From: Actinokineospora terrae
GTDB taxonomy: Bacteria; Actinomycetota; Actinomycetes; Mycobacteriales; Pseudonocardiaceae
Reading direction: 5' to 3'
Length of the DNA stretch: 64,000 nt
NCBI RefSeq assembly: GCF_900111175.1
Contig: NZ_FOGI01000012.1
Coordinates: 1 to 64,000 of the forward strand
The translations under genes and the position numbers were made by a program. Every line of letters starts with the position of its first letter. Within the stretch, counting starts at the first letter, position 1. This document shows positions 1-13,285 of this stretch, piece by piece. The notes under the pieces are model-generated. The model worked only from the letters and a program-made list of their open reading frames with translations, made no database searches and was not told the origin of the DNA.

Positions 1-315
1 TTCCTGAAAAACTCGATCACCTGGGACCAGGGCAGCGAAATGGCGGACCACGCGAAGTTCACCGTCACCACCGGGATACCCGTCTACTTCTGCGACCCAC
101 ATTCGCCCTGGCAGCGCGGAACCAACGAGAACACCAACGGACTCCTGCGCCAATACTTCCCCAAAGGCACCGACCTGTCGGTCCACTCCCAAGCCCACCT
201 CGACCACGTCGCCCGCCAACTCAACGGACGACCCCGCATGACCCTCGACTGGGCATCGCCCACCGAGAAGATGAACGAACTACTGATCAACCACGGTGGC
301 GCACCCATCACCTGA
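1..315 (+). CDS. IS30-family transposase, C-terminal part (runs off left edge)
   Basis: The reading frame is open from base 1 and ends at a TGA at 313-315, so only the C-terminal ~104 residues are present. It shows the second DDE aspartate in TWDQGSEM (about bases 22-45), the VYFCDPHSPWQRG stretch, and the final catalytic glutamate in NENTNGLLRQYFPKGTD. This spacing is diagnostic of the IS30 integrase core. No terminal inverted repeat could be recognised between 316 and 546, so the element may be decayed or its end may be unmarked. The gene converges on the aspartate kinase and marks the left border of the poly-amino-acid operon. Confidence 0.88.
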   Translation, partial: FLKNSITWDQGSEMADHAKFTVTTGIPVYFCDPHSPWQRGTNENTNGLLRQYFPKGTDLSVHSQAHLDHVARQLNGRPRMTLDWASPTEKMNELLINHGGAPIT

Positions 316-546
316 AACCAAGGCCCCGCACAAAACAAGTTCGCCCCATCGAGCAAAGCTCGAAACTCGCGCCCGGGCCAATGCCGAAGGCGAGGCGTTT
401 AACGTCGACGGCGAATCCGAGCACGAGAGCCGCATCTCAAGATCAAACCCGCCAGAGCACCCCCCGATATACAGCTTACCGAGCAGCACCGACAAACCGC
501 GCCGAACGAGCAGCGCCCCTGTGGACAACCCCCTCACCGCACCACA
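316..546. other. Intergenic stretch between IS30 tail and aspartate kinase
   Basis: This is a non-coding gap between two convergent genes. No convincing terminator hairpin, inverted repeat or small gene is visible. The right end of the IS30 element should lie here if the element is intact. Confidence 0.4.
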
Positions 547-1812
<1,266 letters not shown>

Positions 1813-1813
1813 C

Positions 1814-7296
<5,483 letters not shown>

Positions 7297-7560
7297 AATC
7301 GAATTCCTTTCACCTCGCGCTGGCCGCGCGGATTCCACCGACCAGCGACCGGCATTCACACCAATTCACAGTTGTCGCAGATGTGGGCGACACGCAAAAC
7401 GTAGCTGTTGCTAAGCAACCACATGTAGCGCCTACCGGGTGCAGGAATTCACATAGCGCTACCCGAAAGGAGCAGCATTCACACAGCTTCCCATTCTGGG
7501 AATGTGCCGCTTCTCAAGTCTTGAAGCGCGAACGACGCTATCCATAACACTTCCACATAG
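7297..7560 (-). promoter_or_regulatory. Upstream control region of the poly-amino-acid operon
   Basis: A relatively AT-rich, non-coding region upstream of the synthetase. It holds four copies of ATTCACA (7354, 7364, 7447, 7477), a 13-bp palindrome GTTGCTaAGCAAC at 7407-7419, and related blocks CACATGTAGCGCCTACC (from about 7420) and CACATAGCGCTACC (from about 7450). CACATAGCG occurs again near 7554. Such clustering suggests regulator binding, but no specific regulator can be assigned. Confidence 0.45.
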
Positions 7561-7828
7561 CGTCAACAGCGGTGCCCAATGCGGTGCCCGCCCGAGGTCC
7601 GAGCTGGTCCGAACGTCGCAGCGATATGATCCAGTCGTGGCACCCGGCCGCCCGAATGATAAGCAGAGGCGATAACTGCGCCTTCTCCCACCGCTTCCGA
7701 AATGCGACCCACATCAGCGTGTGGCAAGATGCCGCGCCCACTCATCCAACAATAGTCCGCGAGCCCATGACACGGATTCGCAGACCGGACATTCGCACCA
7801 CCGGCCCCCAGTCCGGTACCTGCGAACA
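7561..7828. other. Non-coding stretch, distal upstream region
   Basis: No gene with plausible codon use is seen on either strand. Short open frames here lack ribosome sites and any recognisable family. The region may carry distal regulatory sequence for the synthetase operon. Confidence 0.35.
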
Positions 7829-7860
7829 CAAAAAACCCCACCGGCATGGGCCGATGGGGT
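7829..7860 (-). terminator. Rho-independent terminator of the YbjN-like gene
   Basis: On the minus strand an ACCCCAtcGGC / GCCggTGGGGT hairpin (7835-7860) is followed by a run of six T (7830-7835). It starts 24 bases after the stop of the gene ending at 7884. Confidence 0.8.
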
Positions 7861-7883
7861 GGAGTACTCGCCGCGAGCGGGAC

Positions 7884-8291
7884 CTAGTAGTTGTCGCCGC
7901 CGAAGAACATCTCCTCGATCTGGTCCGCGGTGCCCGCGAGGAGTTCGAGCGGGTCGGTGAACTCGTGGATGTCGAGGTCCTTGAGCGGCAGGGAGTGCCG
8001 CAGCACGACGTGCTCGCCCATGATCGCGGCGCCGCAGGCGATGGACGAGTGGCCGATCTCGGTGAGCACCGCCTTGAGGTCCACCTTGTCGGCGAGGCCG
8101 ACCGGGGAGGCGATCTGGACCCACTCGTGCTTGGCGTCGAGGACCTCCCTGGCGATGATGACGACCTGGGTGCGCTCGTCGTCCTCGTTGAAGGCCTCGA
8201 AGTTGAACAGGATGCGGACCTCGTCACCCTCGCTGGAGATGACCTCGTACTCCTCGGACACGTACTGCACCAGATCGCGCCACGTCGACAT
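7884..8291 (-). CDS. YbjN-like / secretion-chaperone-fold small acidic protein
   Basis: A 135-residue, acidic soluble protein beginning MSTWRDLVQYVSEEYEV. The alternation of short strands, the DERTQVVIIAREV strand-helix and an acidic tail resemble actinobacterial proteins of the YbjN/CesT-like (type III secretion chaperone) fold, whose biochemical role is unknown. The ATG at 8291 is chosen because the family start is MSTW; an in-frame start 27 codons upstream would place a non-conserved Cys/Pro-rich leader before it. It stands alone between two terminators, so it is probably monocistronic. Confidence 0.6.
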   Translation of the reverse strand: MSTWRDLVQYVSEEYEVISSEGDEVRILFNFEAFNEDDERTQVVIIAREVLDAKHEWVQIASPVGLADKVDLKAVLTEIGHSSIACGAAIMGEHVVLRHSLPLKDLDIHEFTDPLELLAGTADQIEEMFFGGDNY

Positions 8292-8333
8292 GCGCCCAGC
8301 GTAGCGGACCGGTCGCGGCGGGTCCTGGAGCAT

Positions 8334-8366
8334 CGCGGGGTGGCCGCAACCCGCGACCACCCCGCG
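8334..8366 (-). terminator. Hairpin terminator after the catabolic operon
   Basis: A perfect 10-bp inverted repeat CGCGGGGTGG / CCACCCCGCG (8334-8343, 8357-8366) with a 13-base loop, downstream of the last SDR gene. There is no T-tract, as is common in actinomycetes. Confidence 0.6.
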
Positions 8367-8392
8367 AAACACCCCTAGTCGAACCGGCTCTC

Positions 8393-8456
8393 GTCGAAAG
8401 CAGCCCTGGTCGAAAGCAGCCCTGGTCGAAGGCAGCCCTAGTCGAAAGCAGCCCTA
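8393..8456 (-). repeat. 16-bp tandem repeat made of the SDR gene's last codons and stop
   Basis: Four near-identical 16-bp units at 8393, 8409, 8425 and 8441. Read on the minus strand each is GGCTGCTTTCGACNAG, ending in TAG or CAG, and matches the TTCGACTAG end of the SDR gene. They lie immediately downstream of its stop at 8454-8456. Confidence 0.9.
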
Positions 8457-9242
8457 GTCGAACGCGATCGTCGGCAGGTCCACCGCGCTCGACCCGGCGT
8501 CGGCGGTCACCACGGCGCCGCTGACGATCGCGGCGTCGCTCGAACCGAGGAAGGTGATCACCGCGGCGACCTCCTCCGAGGTGGCCGGGCGGCCCAGCGG
8601 CACGTTCTCGGTGGCGATGCCGTAGGCGCCGTCGCGGTCGGTCCCCTTGATCGCGGCGAGCTCGTCCATCTGCAGGTCGGCCATCGGCGTGCGCACCCAG
8701 CCGGGGCACACCGCGTTGGCGCGCACGCCGTGCTTGCCGTAGTCGCGGGCGATGGACCGGGTCAGGCCGATCAGCGCGTGCTTGGTGGTGACGTACCCGG
8801 CGACCGCGGGACCGGCGAACAGCCCGGCCAGCGACGACACCAGCACGATGGAGCCGCCGCGCACCGACAGCGCGGGCAGCGCCTCGCGGATGGTGACGAA
8901 CGCCGTGGTCAGGTTGACCTCGATGGCCTGCGCCCAGCTGGCGTCGTCGGTGTCGAGCGCGGAGCCGAGCCCGTGCCCGCCCGCGTTGGCCACCACCACG
9001 TCCAGCCGTCCGAACCGCTCCAGGGTCGCCGCGACGACGCCCTTCATGGCCGCGCTGTCGGCGGCGTTGGCGGGCAGGACCAGCGCCGCGTCGCCCAGCG
9101 GGTCGGCCACCTCGCGCAGCGGGGCCTCGCGCCGCCCGGTCAGCACGACCTTGCCGCCCTCGGCGACCACCCGGCGGGCCGTGGCCGCACCGATCCCCGT
9201 ACCAGCACCGGTGATCAGGACCACCGTGTCCGCGAACCTCAT
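8454..9242 (-). CDS. Short-chain dehydrogenase/reductase (classical SDR)
   Basis: A 262-residue classical SDR. It has the cofactor motif TGAGTGIG at residues 11-18, the NAG motif in VVANAGGHG, a serine in VLVSSLAG and the catalytic pair in YVTTKHALIG, so it should be an active NAD(P)-dependent oxidoreductase. The ATG overlaps the stop of the preceding SDR by 4 bases (ATGA). It is the last gene of the homoprotocatechuate-type operon. Its substrate is not evident; it may reduce or oxidise an intermediate upstream of ring cleavage. Confidence 0.85.
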   Translation of the reverse strand: MRFADTVVLITGAGTGIGAATARRVVAEGGKVVLTGRREAPLREVADPLGDAALVLPANAADSAAMKGVVAATLERFGRLDVVVANAGGHGLGSALDTDDASWAQAIEVNLTTAFVTIREALPALSVRGGSIVLVSSLAGLFAGPAVAGYVTTKHALIGLTRSIARDYGKHGVRANAVCPGWVRTPMADLQMDELAAIKGTDRDGAYGIATENVPLGRPATSEEVAAVITFLGSSDAAIVSGAVVTADAGSSAVDLPTIAFD

Positions 9243-9898
9243 CCGCTCGTCCCTCTCGTCGTGATCGTCTGTCCACTGCGCCGCTCGCCGCCGGGCCCGA
9301 GCAGGTCGAGCACGGCGGCGGCGATGTCGTCGGGCACCAGGAAGTCCGCGCAGTCGGGGGCGACGCCGCCGACCACGATGCCCAGCGGGGCGACGTCCTT
9401 GGCGACCGCGGCGGTGAAGCCGCGCATCGCGCCGTCGACCGCGCTGTGGTGCGCCAGGTGCCCGCACCGCGCGGCGACGGTGACGATGGCCCCGCTGCCC
9501 TGGCCCTTCATCGCCCGCACCGCGGCCCTGGTGGCGTAGAAGGCGCCGTCGAGGCCCGCGGCGAGCGCGGTGTGCCACTGCTCGTCCGTTATGTCCATTG
9601 TGGAGCCGGGGCCGACCGGGGCGCACTCCCGGCCGACCGCGTTGTTCACCAGCACGTCCAGCCTGCCGAAGTGGTCGAGCACCGCGCGCACCGCGCCGTC
9701 GACCTGGACCGGGTCGGCCACGTCGGCGCGCACCACCATGCCCCGGCGCAGCACCCGCGATGCCAGCTCGGCCGCGGTGGAGTCACCGTCGAGCACGGCC
9801 ACCACGGCGCCCTCGGCGTCGAGCAGCCGCGCGATCGCGGCGCCCACCCCGGAACCGGCCCCGGTGACCAGTGCCACCTTCCCGCCCATGCTGCCCAT
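9239..9898 (-). CDS. Divergent SDR-fold protein lacking the YxxxK motif
   Basis: About 219 residues with an intact Rossmann start KVALVTGAGSGVGAAIA and VLVNNAV in place of NNAG. The position of the catalytic Tyr-x-x-x-Lys reads HSAVDGAMRGF, so Tyr is replaced by His and Lys by Asp. Family knowledge says this pair is needed for proton transfer, so the protein is probably inactive or acts differently, for example as a partner of the SDR translated next. The start is uncertain: ATG 9898 is used, but ATG 9889 or GTG 9907 (with a GGCGGGA upstream) are possible. It overlaps the next SDR by 4 bases. Confidence 0.72.
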   Translation of the reverse strand: MGSMGGKVALVTGAGSGVGAAIARLLDAEGAVVAVLDGDSTAAELASRVLRRGMVVRADVADPVQVDGAVRAVLDHFGRLDVLVNNAVGRECAPVGPGSTMDITDEQWHTALAAGLDGAFYATRAAVRAMKGQGSGAIVTVAARCGHLAHHSAVDGAMRGFTAAVAKDVAPLGIVVGGVAPDCADFLVPDDIAAAVLDLLGPGGERRSGQTITTRGTSG

Positions 9899-9985
9899 GG
9901 CGGGCACGCTAATTCCCGCCGGAGTGGTTTCCGCCACCACCAAGACCACTAGTGCGCCGCCGGACAACGAATGTTCGCCCCCGGC

Positions 9986-10026
9986 CAACCTCGCGGCCCA
10001 GCCCGTGGGACCGGGCCGCGAGGTTG
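9986..10026 (-). terminator. Strong hairpin between aldehyde dehydrogenase and SDR genes
   Basis: A perfect 14-bp inverted repeat CAACCTCGCGGCCC / GGGCCGCGAGGTTG (9986-9999, 10013-10026) with a 13-base loop and no T-tract. It may terminate or attenuate transcription between hpaE and the two SDR genes. Confidence 0.65.
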
Positions 10027-10031
10027 TCGGA

Positions 10032-10103
10032 CTAGCCTTGCTTGCCGAACTGGGCCTGCTTGCCGAACTAGCCTTGCTTGCCGACCTAGCCTTGCTTGCC
10101 GAA
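10032..10103 (-). repeat. 18-bp tandem repeat made of the hpaE 3' end
   Basis: Four 18-bp units at 10032, 10050, 10068 and 10086. On the minus strand each is TTCGGCAAGCAAGGCTAG or a close variant. The unit at 10086-10103 is the true end of hpaE (FGKQG and stop). The other three follow downstream, and two of them also contain an in-register TAG. Confidence 0.92.
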
Positions 10104-11591
10104 CTGTGGGGTGTGCAGGTCGCCCACGGCCACGTGGATGGCGCGCACGTCGCTGTAGAAGTCGATGCTGTGCACACCGCCCTCCTGGCCGACGCCGCTG
10201 GCCTTGATGCCGCCGAACGGGGTCCGCAGGTCGCGCACGTTGTGCGAGTTGATCCAGACCATGCCCGACTGCACGGCGCGCGCGACGCGGTGCCCGCGCT
10301 GCAGGTCCTTGGTCCAGACGTACCCGGCGAGGCCGTACTTGGTGGCGTTGGCCAGCTCGATGGCCTCTTCCTCGGTGTCGAACGGGGTCACGCCGACGAC
10401 CGGGCCGAAGATCTCCTCCTGGAAGATCCTGGCGTCCGGGCGCACGTCGGCGAACACGGTCGGCTGCAGGAAGTTGCCCGAGGTCAGGTGCGCCGGGCGG
10501 TCGCCACCGGCGACCAGGCGGGCCTCGCGCTTGCCGATCTCGACGTACTCCAGCACCCGGGCGTAGTGCTCGGGGTGGATGAGCGCGCCGACCTCGGTGG
10601 CGGCGTCGGCGGGCATGCCGACCTTGACCGCGGCGGCGCGGGCGGCCAGCGCCTCGACGAACCGGTCGTAGATCTCGCGCTGGACCAGGACCCGGGAGCT
10701 GGCGGTGCAGCGCTCGCCGTTGAGGGAGAACACGCCGAACACCGCGGCGTCGACGGCCCGGTCGAAGTCGGCGTCGGCGAAGACCACGCACGGGGACTTG
10801 CCGCCGAGCTCCATCGACACCTCCTTCAGGTTCTCCGCCGAGGTGCGCATGATGATCTGGCCGGTGCCGCTCTCGCCGGTGAAGGAGATGCGCGGGACGT
10901 CCGGGTGCGCGACGAGCGCGGCGCCCGCCTGCTCGCCGATGCCGTGCACCAGGTTGAACACGCCGTCCGGCACGCCCGCCTCGGCCATGATCTCGGGCAG
11001 CAGGCTCGCCGACAGCGGCGACCACTCGGCGGGCTTGAGCACCACGGTGCAACCGGAGGCGAGGCTGGGGGCCAGCTTCCAGGTCTCCAGCATGAACGGG
11101 GTGTTCCACGGCGTGATCAGGCCCGCGACGCCCGCCGGCTGGCGGATCGCGTAGTTGACCTGCTTGTCGCCGACGATGTACGCCTCTTCGTGCAGCGCGA
11201 CGATGACGTCGGCGAAGTAGCGGAAGTTCTCGGCGGCGCGGTGCGCCTGGCCACGGGCCTGGGTGATCGGCAGGCCGGTGTCGAAGGTCTCCAGCTCGGC
11301 GAGGCGCTCGGCGCGGACCTCGATGCCGTCGGCGATCTTGTTGAGGATCTTGGCGCGCTCGCGGGCGGTGAGCCGCGGCCACGGGCCATCGGTGAACGCG
11401 CGCTTGGCGGCGGCGACGGCGAGGTCGATGTCGGCGGCGTCACCGGCGGCGACGCGGCCGTAGACCTCGTTGGTCACCGGGTCGGCGACCGGGAAGGTCG
11501 CGCCGTCCACACTGGACGCGGGCTTGCCGTCGATGAAGTGCCGCAGGTCGCTGGGCAGGTCGACGGGACGGGGAACAGCCTGCTCGGCCAT
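10086..11591 (-). CDS. hpaE: 5-carboxymethyl-2-hydroxymuconate semialdehyde dehydrogenase
   Basis: A 501-residue NAD-dependent aldehyde dehydrogenase. It oxidises the ring-cleavage product of homoprotocatechuate to 5-carboxymethyl-2-hydroxymuconate. Catalytic Glu261 (SMELGGKSP) and Cys295 (NGERCTASSR) are present, as are PWNTPFMLETWKLAPSL at about 161-177 and the HpaE-typical C-terminal HNVRDLRTPFGGIKASGVG. The neighbours are HpaD and HpaG homologues, which fixes the assignment. It precedes the two SDR genes in the same direction. Its 3' end is amplified as a tandem repeat. Confidence 0.9.
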   Translation of the reverse strand: MAEQAVPRPVDLPSDLRHFIDGKPASSVDGATFPVADPVTNEVYGRVAAGDAADIDLAVAAAKRAFTDGPWPRLTARERAKILNKIADGIEVRAERLAELETFDTGLPITQARGQAHRAAENFRYFADVIVALHEEAYIVGDKQVNYAIRQPAGVAGLITPWNTPFMLETWKLAPSLASGCTVVLKPAEWSPLSASLLPEIMAEAGVPDGVFNLVHGIGEQAGAALVAHPDVPRISFTGESGTGQIIMRTSAENLKEVSMELGGKSPCVVFADADFDRAVDAAVFGVFSLNGERCTASSRVLVQREIYDRFVEALAARAAAVKVGMPADAATEVGALIHPEHYARVLEYVEIGKREARLVAGGDRPAHLTSGNFLQPTVFADVRPDARIFQEEIFGPVVGVTPFDTEEEAIELANATKYGLAGYVWTKDLQRGHRVARAVQSGMVWINSHNVRDLRTPFGGIKASGVGQEGGVHSIDFYSDVRAIHVAVGDLHTPQFGKQG

Positions 11592-11625
11592 GGTTGCTCC
11601 TAGGGGGGTCGGCTCGGGGCGCTTG

Positions 11626-12552
11626 CTAGAGGGAGGGGCGGACCAGCAGGTGCTCGGCCTGGGCGCGCAGTGCGTTGATGCGCTCGAGGCCCTTGGGGGT
11701 CGGCTCGATCAGCGGGGCGCGGACGAAGCCGCTCTCGATCAGGCCCAGGTCCTTGAGGATGTGCTTGGCGGGCGCCGGGTTCGTCTCCACGAACAGCAGC
11801 TCCACCAGCGGCGCCAGCTGGTAGTGCAGGTCGATGGCGCCGTCGTGGTCGCCGGCGACGTAGAGCTCGTACATCTTGGCCACCGCGGCCGGGGCGATGT
11901 TGGCCAGCGCGCTGACGAAGCCGATGCCGCCGATGGCCAGCAGCGGCAGGCACAGCAGCTCGATGCCCGACCACATCAGGAAGTCGCGGCCGCACTTGTG
12001 CAGCACGTGCGAGAAGTGCTCGAAGTCCTTTGTGGTCTCCTTGATGCCCACGATGTTGTCGTGGGCGCGGCGCAGGGTCGCCACGGTCTCCGGCGCGATG
12101 TCCACGGCGGTGCGGGAGGGCACGTTGTAGATCACGATCGGCTGGTCGGGGAACTCCCGCGCCACGGTGCCGTACCAGGCGATGAGGCCGTCCTGGGTGG
12201 GGCGGCTGTAGTACGGGGTGATGACCAGCGCGAGGTCGGCGCCGAGCTTGTGCGCGGCCTCGGTGATCTCCAGGGTCTCCTCGAGCTTGGTGGAGCCGGT
12301 GCCGGGCAGGAACGGCACCCGGTCGTCGATCTCCTCGGCGACGGCCCGCATCGCCGCGATCCGCTCGGCCACGCTCTGCGCGCTCGGCTCACCGGTGGAC
12401 CCACCGATGGAGATGCCGTGCGAGCCGGACTCGAGCTGCCAGCGCACGAGCCTGCGCAGGCCCTCGGTGTCCACCGCGCCATCGGCGGTGAACGGGGTGA
12501 CGACCGGGGCGATCGAGCCCTTGATCAGCGACGGGGTGGCGCGGAACTTCAT
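11626..12552 (-). CDS. DapA-family pyruvate aldolase/lyase
   Basis: A 308-residue TIM-barrel class-I aldolase of the DapA/N-acetylneuraminate lyase family. Schiff-base Lys171 (GIKETTKD) and Tyr142 (IYNVPSRT) are present, with the GGSTGEPSAQS dihydroxyacid-binding loop at 50-60. Its place between hpaE and the GntR gene argues for a pyruvate-releasing step in homoprotocatechuate breakdown, taking the role usually played by the unrelated HpaI aldolase. Lysine biosynthesis is less likely. The ATG at 12552 has GGAG 7 bases upstream and is preferred to the ATG seven codons earlier, which would contain that site. Confidence 0.82.
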   Translation of the reverse strand: MKFRATPSLIKGSIAPVVTPFTADGAVDTEGLRRLVRWQLESGSHGISIGGSTGEPSAQSVAERIAAMRAVAEEIDDRVPFLPGTGSTKLEETLEITEAAHKLGADLALVITPYYSRPTQDGLIAWYGTVAREFPDQPIVIYNVPSRTAVDIAPETVATLRRAHDNIVGIKETTKDFEHFSHVLHKCGRDFLMWSGIELLCLPLLAIGGIGFVSALANIAPAAVAKMYELYVAGDHDGAIDLHYQLAPLVELLFVETNPAPAKHILKDLGLIESGFVRAPLIEPTPKGLERINALRAQAEHLLVRPSL

Positions 12553-12564
12553 TGCGTCTCCAAC

Positions 12565-12572
12565 TGTAGACA
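12565..12572. promoter_or_regulatory. Possible GntR operator
   Basis: TGTAGACA, one base off the TGTATACA core reported for VanR/FCD-type GntR regulators. It sits just upstream of the aldolase start and next to the gntR gene, within a loose inverted repeat GTCT-N8-AGAC (12556-12571). This is inference. Confidence 0.25.
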
Positions 12573-12616
12573 TTTGCAGCCGTGCGGGTGGACCATCGTC
12601 GTCGACCTCGCAAGTG

Positions 12617-13285
12617 CTACTTGGCGGATACGACAGCGCTGACGGTGTTGAGCTTGTGCTGGCGGGCGAAGGCCTCGACCTCGGCCGCGGGGGCGCCGGT
12701 GCGCAGCAGGCGCAGGAGCTCGTCGTGCTCCTCCACCGACTCGCGGGCCCTGCCAGGTACCAGGGCGAAAGTCGACCGGCGTAGAACGTCGAGCAGGTTC
12801 CACTCCCTGGTGACCAGGTCCCGCAGGTGCGGGTTCGGGCAGCCGCCGCACAGCAGCAGGTGGAACTCGCGGTTGAGGCGGGTGAAGCCGAGCGGGTCGA
12901 ACGCGGCCAGGGTGGCGCGCATCCGCTCGTTGAGGGTCGCCGCCCTGCTCAGCGCCGCGGGGGTGAGCCGCGCGGTGGCCATGGCGTGGCCCTCCAGCAG
13001 GGCCAGGGTGTGCATGGCGTGCCGGTACTGGTCCGGGTCGACGCCCGCGACCTGGGCGCCGACGTTGCGCTCGAACACCACCCAGCCCTCGGCCTCCAGC
13101 CGCCGCACCGCCTCGCGCACCGGGACGGCGCTGACGCCGAGGTCGCGGGCGATGCGGTCGAACACCAGGCGGGTGCCGGGGCCGTACCAGCCGTCGACGA
13201 TGCGCTGCTTGAGGGTCTCGTACGCGTACTGCGTCTTGGAGCGGCCCTCCAGCGCCGGTGTTGTCGGGGTGGCGGGGCTGCTCAC
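12617..13285 (-). CDS. GntR-family regulator (FCD-type) of the catabolic operon
   Basis: A 222-residue transcription factor. The N-terminal winged helix covers about 15-80 (YETLKQRIVDGWYGPGTRL, then DLGVSAVPVREAVRRLEAEG). An all-helical FCD-like effector domain follows, with REFHLLL and a terminal HDELLRLLRTG segment. The start is the GTG at 13285, which overlaps the stop of the FAH-RraA gene by 4 bases (GTGA). Lying inside the operon, it is most likely a ligand-responsive local repressor. A candidate site lies at 12565. Confidence 0.88.
   Translation of the reverse strand: MSSPATPTTPALEGRSKTQYAYETLKQRIVDGWYGPGTRLVFDRIARDLGVSAVPVREAVRRLEAEGWVVFERNVGAQVAGVDPDQYRHAMHTLALLEGHAMATARLTPAALSRAATLNERMRATLAAFDPLGFTRLNREFHLLLCGGCPNPHLRDLVTREWNLLDVLRRSTFALVPGRARESVEEHDELLRLLRTGAPAAEVEAFARQHKLNTVSAVVSAK

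Noticed and set aside
7572..8378. Plus-strand open frame spanning the terminator and the YbjN-like gene
   Set aside because: Antisense to a better gene and crosses a clear minus-strand rho-independent terminator.
8393..10103. Short repeats considered as CRISPR-like arrays
   Set aside because: Units are 16 and 18 bases with no spacers and match neighbouring gene ends.
9570..11603. Long plus-strand open frame opposite hpaE and the SDR genes
   Set aside because: High-GC shadow frame with low-complexity composition; the minus strand has conserved aldehyde dehydrogenase motifs.
11626..12552. DapA homologue as a lysine-biosynthesis gene
   Set aside because: It sits inside the aromatic operon between hpaE and gntR; family members include many non-lysine aldolases.
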